Positions 1-5,047 of a stretch of 6,432 nucleotides of DNA are shown here, piece by piece. The DNA is from Paracoccaceae bacterium (lineage in GTDB: Bacteria; Pseudomonadota; Alphaproteobacteria; Rhodobacterales; Rhodobacteraceae): the NCBI GenBank assembly GCA_003561595.1, contig PWWF01000220.1, forward strand, positions 1-6,432, in the 5' to 3' direction. The notes under the pieces were generated by a model. It did no database searches. It had not been told where the DNA came from and was given only the letters and a program-made list of their open reading frames with translations. The translations under genes were made by a program, and so were the position numbers. Numbering within the stretch: the stretch's first letter is position 1; each line of letters opens with the position of its first letter.

Positions 1-120
1 TATTTCACCATCCTGGGTGGGCAGTCGCAGCGCAGCCTGAAACAGTATTTCCAGCCGACCCATGCCGAACAGTTGCACACGATCCCCGGCATCATGGATA
101 TGGTGGCAAAGTTCAAATGA
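1..120 (+). CDS. C-terminal tail of an unidentified protein (5' end outside window)
   Basis: The frame starting at base 1 is open for 39 codons and ends at TGA 118-120. The tail begins YFTILGGQSQ and ends IPGIMDMVAKFK. It has no membrane segment and no motif I can assign to a family. The stop overlaps the start of the aldolase gene in an ATGA arrangement, which is typical of translationally coupled genes in one operon. A kinase, isomerase or transport component of the same sugar or polyol pathway would fit the context, but that is inference from position only. The coding call rests on the open frame, the GC-rich third positions and the overlap with a clearly real gene. Confidence 0.6.
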   Translation, partial: YFTILGGQSQRSLKQYFQPTHAEQLHTIPGIMDMVAKFK

Positions 121-956
121 CACTTGCCACCCTCTCTGATGTGTTGCGCCCGGCCCTGCGCGATGGCTATGCCGTGCCCGGTCTTGTCTGTCTTGGGTGG
201 GAGGATATGCGCGCCTATGCGATGGCCGCGCAGGCCGAGCGCGCGCCCGTCATCCTGCAGGCCGGGCCATCGTGCCGCGCACATACGCCCCTGCCGGTTC
301 TGGGCGCGATGATGCGGCATCTGGCGGATAGCGTGGATGTGCCGGTCGTGGTGCATCTGGACCATGGCTACACGCTTGACGAATGCCGCGACGCGCTGGA
401 TGCGGGCTTTACCTCGCTCATGTATGACGGATCGCGCAAGCCGCTGGCGCAGAATATTGCAGAGACGGCGCAGGTGGCGGAACTGGCCCATGCGGCGGGC
501 ATCTCCTGCGAGGGCGAGATCGGTTTTGTGGGCTATGCGGGGGGCGATGCCTCTGCCGGGACGGACCCGGAGGAGGCCGCGCGCTTTGCCCGTGAAACCG
601 GGGTCGATGCGATGGCGATTTCCGTGGGCAATGTGCATCTGCAGACCGATCATGCGGGCGGGCTGGATGAGGGGCGCATCCGCGCGATCGAGGGGGTGAC
701 CGATGTGCCGCTGGTGATCCATGGCGGCTCGGGCGTGCCCTATGCCCAGCGCGCGGCGCTGGCGGCGGGATCGCGCATAGCAAAATTCAATATCGGCACC
801 GAATTGCGGCTGGCCTTCGGGCAGGCGCTGCGCGCGGCGGTCAATGCCGATCCGGCGCGCTTTGACCGGGTGTCGATCCTGAAGGAAACCGAACCCCCGG
901 TGACAGAGGCCGCGCGCGCGGTCATCCGGAACATGGGTGCATCAGGGAGGGCATGA
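117..956 (+). CDS. Class II ketose-bisphosphate aldolase (fructose/tagatose-bisphosphate aldolase family)
   Basis: This is a 279-residue zinc-dependent TIM-barrel aldolase, the usual length for the KbaY/GatY/IolJ branch. Such enzymes reversibly cleave a phosphorylated ketose to dihydroxyacetone phosphate (or a related triose) and an aldehyde in the cytoplasm. The hallmark VHLDHG lies at residues 79-84, giving catalytic Asp82 and zinc ligand His83. The other metal ligands are likely His174 (in GNVH) and His202 (in VIHGGSG), and Glu134 sits in the CEGE segment. KFNIGTEL (223-230) is the phosphate-binding strand near the C terminus. The start is the ATG that overlaps the preceding stop. There is no clear ribosome binding site, so translation is probably coupled. 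It is followed directly by the inositol dehydrogenase gene. An IolJ-like role (2-deoxy-5-keto-gluconate 6-phosphate cleavage) is possible from context, but substrate cannot be read from sequence. SVGNVHLQ replaces the more common AxGTxHG, so this is a divergent branch. Confidence 0.9.
   Translation: MTLATLSDVLRPALRDGYAVPGLVCLGWEDMRAYAMAAQAERAPVILQAGPSCRAHTPLPVLGAMMRHLADSVDVPVVVHLDHGYTLDECRDALDAGFTSLMYDGSRKPLAQNIAETAQVAELAHAAGISCEGEIGFVGYAGGDASAGTDPEEAARFARETGVDAMAISVGNVHLQTDHAGGLDEGRIRAIEGVTDVPLVIHGGSGVPYAQRAALAAGSRIAKFNIGTELRLAFGQALRAAVNADPARFDRVSILKETEPPVTEAARAVIRNMGASGRA
944..950 (+). promoter_or_regulatory. Ribosome binding site deciding the iolG start
   Basis: AGGGAGG lies 7 bases before ATG 958, an ideal Shine-Dalgarno position. 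It favours ATG 958 over the in-frame GTG at 937, which lies inside the aldolase gene, upstream of this site. It sits within the last codons of the aldolase gene, so both genes are on one transcript. Confidence 0.75.
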
Positions 957-957
957 G

Positions 958-1953
958 ATGCTGCGGATCGGACTTTTGGGCTGCGGGCGTATCGGGCAGG
1001 TGCATGCGCGCAGCATCAGGGCGCTGGATGATGCGCAGGTCGTGGCCCTCGCCGATGCGATGCCCGATGCCGCGCAGGCGCTGGCGAACAGCACTGGCGC
1101 CGAGATGCGCGACACCGACAGCATATTGACCGCTGCGGATGTGGATGCCGTGGTCATCGGCACGCCCACGGATACGCATTTCGACCTGATCCATGCGGCT
1201 GCACGCGCGGGCAAGGCGATCTTCTGCGAAAAGCCCATCGACATGTCGGTGGACAATATCCGCGCCTGTATGGATGTGGTGTCGGGTGCTGGTGTGCCCT
1301 TCATGACCGGGTTCAACCGCCGGTTCGACCCGAATTTCGCTGCCCTGCGCGAACGCATCCGCGCCGATGATGTCGGTGCTGTGGAACTGCTGACCATCAC
1401 CTCGCGCGATCCGTCGCCGCCGCCCGTGTCCTATATCGAACGCTCGGGCGGGTTGTTCCGGGACATGATGATCCATGATTTCGACATGGCGCGCTTTCTG
1501 ATGGGTGAGGAGTTTACCCATCTGCACGCGGTCGGCAGCGCGCTGGTGGACCCGGAAATCGGAGCTGCGGGCGATGTGGACACGGCCGCCGTGATCCTGA
1601 CATCCGAGAGCGGGCGCATCTGCCAGATCTCGAACTCGCGCCGTGCCGCCTATGGCTATGACCAGCGGGTCGAGGTGCATGGCCAGAAGGGAATGCTGCG
1701 CGCCGAGAACCAGCTTGAAACCACGGTCGAGCTTGCAACCGGCGCCGGGTTCCGCCGCGCGCCCGCGCAGCATTTCTTTCTGGAGCGGTATGAGGCTGCC
1801 TATCTGGCCGAGATGCGCGCCTTTGTGGATGCAGCCCTTGGCGGCACGCCTGCCGCGCCGGGCATCGAGGACGGGCTGTTTGCCCAGATCCTCGCCGATG
1901 CCGCGACCCGGTCGTGCCAGAGCGGCCAGCCCGTGGCGCTGCCGCGCGGCTAG
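958..1953 (+). CDS. iolG: Inositol 2-dehydrogenase (Gfo/Idh/MocA family)
   Basis: This 331-residue cytoplasmic NAD(H)-dependent oxidoreductase is predicted to oxidise myo-inositol, or a close polyol, to 2-keto-inositol, the first step of inositol catabolism. The N-terminal Rossmann motif GLLGCGRIGQVH covers residues 5-16. The family's EKP motif is at 91-93, with Lys92 as the likely catalytic lysine. The catalytic Asp-x3-His pair of known inositol dehydrogenases is present as Asp169 and His173 in FRDMMIHDFDMARF. Other segments typical of bacterial IolG are GFNRRFDPNF (118-127) and SRDPSPPPVSYI (149-160). Length is normal and the frame is intact. The start is ATG 958, behind AGGGAGG and one base after the aldolase stop. 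The two genes are therefore co-transcribed. Sister families (scyllo-inositol or glucose-fructose oxidoreductases) are possible, but the overall pattern fits IolG best. The stop shares a CTAG with the convergent small gene. Confidence 0.9.
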   Translation: MLRIGLLGCGRIGQVHARSIRALDDAQVVALADAMPDAAQALANSTGAEMRDTDSILTAADVDAVVIGTPTDTHFDLIHAAARAGKAIFCEKPIDMSVDNIRACMDVVSGAGVPFMTGFNRRFDPNFAALRERIRADDVGAVELLTITSRDPSPPPVSYIERSGGLFRDMMIHDFDMARFLMGEEFTHLHAVGSALVDPEIGAAGDVDTAAVILTSESGRICQISNSRRAAYGYDQRVEVHGQKGMLRAENQLETTVELATGAGFRRAPAQHFFLERYEAAYLAEMRAFVDAALGGTPAAPGIEDGLFAQILADAATRSCQSGQPVALPRG

Positions 1954-2144
1954 TCGTCTTCCGGTTCGCGCCAGTTCAGGATCAGATGCCAGGCCATGAC
2001 CCCGCCGACGGCGGCGGTCAGCCATGCCCAGATCATGCTGCCGACGGACCATTCCACCCCCGACCAGATAAACGGTATCGCCACCAGCAGGTAGCGCCGC
2101 CATGCCGGACGGTAGAAAGGGTGAGAGGTATCGATCAGTCGCAT
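1950..2144 (-). CDS. Small two-helix inner-membrane protein, function unknown
   Basis: This is a 64-residue protein starting MRLIDTSHPFYRPAWRR, followed by two hydrophobic stretches at about residues 18-33 and 37-57 and an acidic tail ending EPEDD. The positively charged N terminus (Arg12, Arg16, Arg17) suggests the N terminus is in the cytoplasm, with a helical hairpin in the inner membrane. I recall short alphaproteobacterial proteins with the same opening (DTSHPF-x-RP-x-W) followed by two helices, but I cannot name a verified family or function. ATG 2144 is the only ATG before the next upstream in-frame stop. The ribosome binding site is poor. It converges on iolG, and the two stops overlap in CTAG 1950-1953. 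It is probably unrelated to the catabolic genes. Confidence 0.7.
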   Translation of the reverse strand: MRLIDTSHPFYRPAWRRYLLVAIPFIWSGVEWSVGSMIWAWLTAAVGGVMAWHLILNWREPEDD

Positions 2145-2155
2145 GTCAGCATCCG

Positions 2156-2198
2156 GGCCATGTCAGCCACACTGTTTGCAGATCATGGCCTGACAGGC
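2156..2198. repeat. Nested inverted repeats between the small membrane gene and the oxygenase gene
   Basis: GGCCATG (2156-2162) is matched by its exact reverse complement CATGGCC (2184-2190), with 21 bases between. TGTCAG (2161-2166) is matched by CTGACA (2190-2195). A compact 11-base palindrome, GCCTGACAGGC, occupies 2188-2198. They sit in the 77 bp between the oxygenase stop and the start of the downstream small gene, both on the minus strand. There is no T-run, so this is not a standard intrinsic terminator. An operator or a weak RNA hairpin is possible, as is chance. Confidence 0.35.
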
Positions 2199-2221
2199 AA
2201 GCAGCTCAAGCAATGCCCCGC

Positions 2222-3406
2222 TCAGGGGGTTTGCCGCGACTGCAGATCCGCAAGCGCCTGCGCCAGCATGTCATCCGTCCACTGGTTCAGCACTGCCTCG
2301 CGCAGCAGGTCCTTCTGGGTTGCGGGGGCCAGCCCACCCACAGGCGGGTCACGGTCCAGATTGGTGGGAAAGGAATAGCCCTCTGCCGCGGCGCCCAGAA
2401 CGGCCTCGCGCGCCGGCACGGACATCGCGCCCTGCGCGACAGCCTCGGTCAGCGGTGCATGGATCGCGCGGCAGATGGCGGCGCGGTCCACGCTTTCCAT
2501 CGCGCGCCCGAAGGCCGAGGATATCTGCATCAGATTGACCATGCGGTGAATATCCGCGCTGTGATTGGCGCCTGCGGCATGAAACAGCGCCGGGTTGAAG
2601 AACAGCGCATCGCCCTTTTCCAGCGGCAACTGGACGCAATGCGCATCGAAATGCGCGCGGAAATCGGCCCGCCGCCATGCCGCATAGCCGGGGCGGTAGA
2701 GCTGTGAAAAGGGCAGCAGCTTGGTCGGTCCCGCCTCAACCGGCATATCGCAATGCGCGATCCCGCCCTGCAAGGTCATCAGCGGCGACAGGTCATGCAC
2801 ATGCGCGGGATAGGTCGCGCTGACCTCTGCTGTCTGGAACCCCAGATGATAGTCGCGATGGGCCTGCTGCGCCTGCCCGCCCGGATGCACCAGATTGATC
2901 TGGGCGGTCATCTGGTAATTCGGGCCCAGCCACGCCTCGCAGGCTGCATCGACCGCTGGGCTGGCGAAATAGCGTATAAAGGTCTGCGGTGCCGCAAGCG
3001 CGAGTTTCTGCAGCGAATTCCAGATGCGGTCATTGCTGCCCGCCGCAGCAAAATGATCGGCGCGCGCCCCGCTGGCCGCGCGTTCCTGCGCGATGATCGC
3101 CTCGTATGCAGCGGTGGCCGCGTCAATGGCCGCATGATCGGGGCAGGCCTGTTTCAGCACGAAGACCCCGGCCCCCGAATGCAGGATGCTTGCCCATTCA
3201 CTCATCAAGGCGCGGCGCGTTTCGGGCGCATCCAACGCCGGGGCCAGCCTGCCCATGTCATAGACCGGCACATTGCTGGGGGCCGCGCTGGCCTGCGGCA
3301 CATCCGCCGGGTCCACGCTGCGCGCGGTCAGGGTGCGAAACTCCTGCAGATCGCATTCGGCTTCGGCATAGTAGCCAGGCGCGGGGGGTGTCAGATCAAG
3401 GGTCAT
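2222..3406 (-). CDS. Phytanoyl-CoA dioxygenase (PhyH) family Fe(II)/2-oxoglutarate oxygenase
   Basis: This 394-residue cytoplasmic protein is predicted to be a non-haem iron oxygenase that couples 2-oxoglutarate decarboxylation to hydroxylation of an organic substrate. The iron-binding triad is visible. His183 and Asp185 are in QQAHRDYHLGF, and the distal His276 is in ALFHAAGANHS, the H-x-x-G-x-N-x-S form common in this family. Arg288 (in HRMVNLM) is well placed to bind the 2-oxoglutarate carboxylate. LEKGDALFFNP (262-272) is the usual strand before the distal histidine. The protein is longer than many PhyH members, with about 45 extra N-terminal residues and a C-terminal helical tail after about 300. 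The start at 3406 is chosen for the CGGAGG site 8 bases upstream. An in-frame ATG at 3478 would run across the promoter region. It is divergent from the LacI gene, which suggests control by it. Substrate is unknown; fold-level homologues act on lipids, ectoine and phosphonates, so the family name says little. Confidence 0.88.
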   Translation of the reverse strand: MTLDLTPPAPGYYAEAECDLQEFRTLTARSVDPADVPQASAAPSNVPVYDMGRLAPALDAPETRRALMSEWASILHSGAGVFVLKQACPDHAAIDAATAAYEAIIAQERAASGARADHFAAAGSNDRIWNSLQKLALAAPQTFIRYFASPAVDAACEAWLGPNYQMTAQINLVHPGGQAQQAHRDYHLGFQTAEVSATYPAHVHDLSPLMTLQGGIAHCDMPVEAGPTKLLPFSQLYRPGYAAWRRADFRAHFDAHCVQLPLEKGDALFFNPALFHAAGANHSADIHRMVNLMQISSAFGRAMESVDRAAICRAIHAPLTEAVAQGAMSVPAREAVLGAAAEGYSFPTNLDRDPPVGGLAPATQKDLLREAVLNQWTDDMLAQALADLQSRQTP

Positions 3407-3493
3407 GGCAGAATCCTCCGGGGTTTGTCTGACCCATAGCTTACCGCGCGAGTGGGCTTGCCTGATTGCACAAAACACATCAGAAATACATCA
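3407..3493. promoter_or_regulatory. Divergent control region between the oxygenase and lacI genes
   Basis: These 87 bp separate two divergent starts. The lacI-proximal half is clearly AT-richer than the surrounding genes, as expected for promoters. On the + strand TTGCCT (3458-3463) could serve as a -35 box, but no good -10 box follows. A TGAT/ATCA pair brackets 3463-3482, with only four matching bases per arm, and TTGCACAA (3467-3474) is a near-palindrome. None of these is convincing as a LacI-type operator, which usually has a perfect palindrome around a central CG. The location is well supported; the exact boxes are not. Confidence 0.5.
3415..3419 (-). promoter_or_regulatory. Ribosome binding site deciding the oxygenase start
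   Basis: On the minus strand GGAGG lies 8 bases before the ATG at 3406-3404. It supports that start over the longer in-frame ATG at 3478. Confidence 0.75.
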
Positions 3494-4519
3494 ATGACCC
3501 ATCGTTTCCCGATCAAGGAGATTGCGCGCCAGGCCGGGCTGGGCACGGCGACTGTGGACCGGGTTCTGAATGACCGGCCCAATGTCAGCCCGCAGGCCAG
3601 GACCCGCGTTGCCATGGCGCTGCGCGAACTGGCCGCCCAGGAAGAACAGCTTGCTGTGCAGGGGCGGCGGCTGTTTCTGGATGTGCTGGCCGAAGCGCCC
3701 AGACGCTTCTCTCGCGAGATCCGTCTGGCGGCGGAAACGGCGATGCGATCAGTGCCCGGTGTCGCGATCAGGCTGCGCTTTCAGTTTCACGAGGTCATGA
3801 CCGAGGCCGAAAGCCTCCACGTGCTGGAACGTATCGCGCGGCGGGGCAGCCATGGCGTCTGCCTCAAGGTGCGGGACACAACGGCCATGCGCGACATGGT
3901 GGATCATCTGGCGCAGTCCGGCATTGCGGTCTTTACCCTTGTGACCGATCTGCCGGGCAGCGCGCGCATGGGGTATTTCGGGCTCGACAATGCGCAGGCG
4001 GGGCGCATCGCGGCCTATCTGATCGCGCAGGCGCTGCCCGATGGCCGCGCCACGATCCTGACCTCGCGCAGTCAGGACAGTTTCAGGGGCGAATCCGACC
4101 GCCTTGCGGCCTTTCGCGCGCTTATCACAAGCTTGCGGCCCGGCCTGCGGTTGGTGGATGCAAGCGGCGGGGCGGGGATACGGGCCGCCACGGGCCGGTC
4201 GCTTGACGCTGTGCTGGCGCAGGGCATCCGGCCTGATGCGATCTATTCCATCGGCGGCGGCAATGCGGCGATCCTGCGCAAGCTTGCGGAATACGGGCAG
4301 CGACCGGCTGTGCATGTCGCGCATGATCTTGACCATGAAAACCGCCACCTGCTGAAACAGGGCGCGATCAGCTATGTCCTGCATCATGACCTGACGCAGG
4401 ACATGCACAAACTGTTCATGATGGCCAGCGATGCCTCTGCCGGAGCGCTGCGGACGGGCAGCTATGGCATGAGCGACATTCATGTCATCACACCGTATAA
4501 CCTGCCGGAACCAGCTTGA
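3494..4519 (+). CDS. LacI-family transcriptional regulator with sugar-binding-protein-like sensor domain
   Basis: This is a 341-residue DNA-binding regulator. The helix-turn-helix covers residues 5-27 (FPIKEIARQAGLGTATVDRVLN). It carries VDRVLN in place of the commoner VSRVLN, a variant I associate with a subgroup of proteobacterial LacI regulators of sugar and polyol genes. The sensor domain from about 60 to the end resembles ribose-type periplasmic binding proteins: FTLVTDLPGSARMGYFGLDNAQAGR (147-171) marks the ligand cleft, and ITPYNLP (332-338) is a typical C terminus. The hinge motif LGYxPN is absent; LRELAAQEEQ takes its place. The start is ATG 3494. An in-frame GTG at 3452 would add a non-family extension and occupy the promoter, so it is rejected. 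The ribosome binding site is weak, which suits a low-level regulator. Divergence from the oxygenase gene, and proximity to the aldolase-iolG operon, make these the likely targets; the effector is unknown. Confidence 0.88.
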   Translation: MTHRFPIKEIARQAGLGTATVDRVLNDRPNVSPQARTRVAMALRELAAQEEQLAVQGRRLFLDVLAEAPRRFSREIRLAAETAMRSVPGVAIRLRFQFHEVMTEAESLHVLERIARRGSHGVCLKVRDTTAMRDMVDHLAQSGIAVFTLVTDLPGSARMGYFGLDNAQAGRIAAYLIAQALPDGRATILTSRSQDSFRGESDRLAAFRALITSLRPGLRLVDASGGAGIRAATGRSLDAVLAQGIRPDAIYSIGGGNAAILRKLAEYGQRPAVHVAHDLDHENRHLLKQGAISYVLHHDLTQDMHKLFMMASDASAGALRTGSYGMSDIHVITPYNLPEPA

Positions 4520-4520
4520 A

Positions 4521-4539
4521 ACCCCGATGCGCGCGGGGT
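4521..4539 (+). terminator. Possible hairpin terminator after lacI
   Basis: Immediately after the lacI stop, ACCCCG (4521-4526) pairs perfectly with CGGGGT (4534-4539) across a 7-base loop. The position is right for a terminator, but there is no T-run afterwards, so intrinsic termination would be weak. It may simply be a stable hairpin. Confidence 0.35.
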
Positions 4540-4752
4540 GACCTACGCCCTGCAGCCGGATCCGAGCGCCAGCCTGCCATATGCGGACGGCCTCTGCCAT
4601 CTGTTGGTAGAGCCGTCGCATGGTGGCGTCGGTTGCATGGCCTCACTGGCGCTGCTCGATGGGGTGGACAAGGTTATGGCCCCTGTCCGGATTGCGCATG
4701 AAGCGATCACGGCCGCTGCCGATCAGGGCGCATGCAGCCGGAAAAGAAAGGG
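4540..4752. other. Stretch with no identifiable gene
   Basis: A frame from GTG 4538 stays open for 80 codons to the stop at 4778-4780 (+ strand), opening TYALQPDPSASLP. I cannot match it to a family with confidence, and it runs into the rfbC relic. The opening faintly resembles the TY-x-VQPSPDGLA segment of glucose-1-phosphate thymidylyltransferase (RfbA), which would fit a decayed rhamnose locus, but the similarity fades after about ten residues. On the minus strand nothing is better. The best reading is non-coding or decayed DNA between the catabolic and glycan modules. Confidence 0.4.
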
Positions 4753-5016
4753 GTGCTTCACGTTCAAGACACCCGGATAGAGGGTGTCGTGCTGACCACA
4801 CCATGCCGCTTTGGCGATGCGCGCGGCTGGCGTCCGAAACATGGAACTGCCAGACACTTCGGTCGGCGGGCTTGAATGGCCGGATTTCTGACAGCTTTTT
4901 CGCCCCGCCACACGCCGCGCGGCCCGCATCTTCAGCCGCCCGCCCCATGCGCAGGATAAACCTTTGCGCTGTTCGCGCGGGGCCGCGATGTGGTCAAGGG
5001 TATCTGACAAGACAGG
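4753..5016 (+). pseudogene. rfbC: Decayed 5' half of dTDP-4-dehydrorhamnose 3,5-epimerase
   Basis: The intact enzyme (about 185 residues) epimerises dTDP-4-keto-6-deoxyglucose in dTDP-L-rhamnose synthesis. Conserved blocks of the family appear in the right order but in shifting frames. Frame A from GTG 4753 reads DTRIEGVVLTTPCRFGDARGW, to 4830. A one-base loss at 4831-4832 moves to frame B, which reads SETWNCQTLRSAGL (4833-4874). The FVQDNHS region is shortened by roughly ten bases around 4885-4900. Frame A returns with TPRGPHLQ (4912-4935). One extra base at 4936 then leads to frame C, RPPHAQDKPLRCSRG (4937-4981). Less clearly, DVV-x-x-I-stop-QD follows at 4987-5013, with an Arg codon apparently turned into TGA. 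No 3' half follows before the glycosyltransferase gene ends at 5048. Several independent indels plus the missing half argue for true decay rather than one sequencing error. The boundaries are approximate. Confidence 0.8.
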
Positions 5017-5047
5017 CGTGCCGCTCCGGGTCCGTCCTGATGCTGGA

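Noticed and set aside
937..957. GTG 937 as the start of iolG
   Set aside because: It lies upstream of the strong AGGGAGG site and adds seven residues before a normal Rossmann start; ATG 958 is better placed.
922..2103. Minus-strand 393-codon open frame opposite iolG
   Set aside because: It lies opposite a clearly recognisable inositol dehydrogenase, its translation has no family motif, and long antisense frames are normal in GC-rich DNA.
2102..3439. Plus-strand open frames (2102-2707 and 2753-3439) opposite the oxygenase
   Set aside because: They are antisense to the oxygenase with intact active-site motifs, and neither shows domain motifs of its own.
3407..3478. ATG 3478 as the start of the oxygenase
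   Set aside because: There is an excellent ribosome binding site before ATG 3406, and the extension would cover the shared control region.
3452..3493. GTG 3452 as the start of the LacI gene
   Set aside because: The extra 14 residues precede the standard helix-turn-helix start and would occupy the promoter region.
3749..4621. Minus-strand 290-codon frame opposite lacI
   Set aside because: It is antisense to an intact LacI gene, and its composition is typical of a shadow frame.
4540..4752. Insertion-sequence or transposase remnant between lacI and the rfbC relic
   Set aside because: No terminal inverted repeats, target duplication or transposase motif could be seen on either strand.
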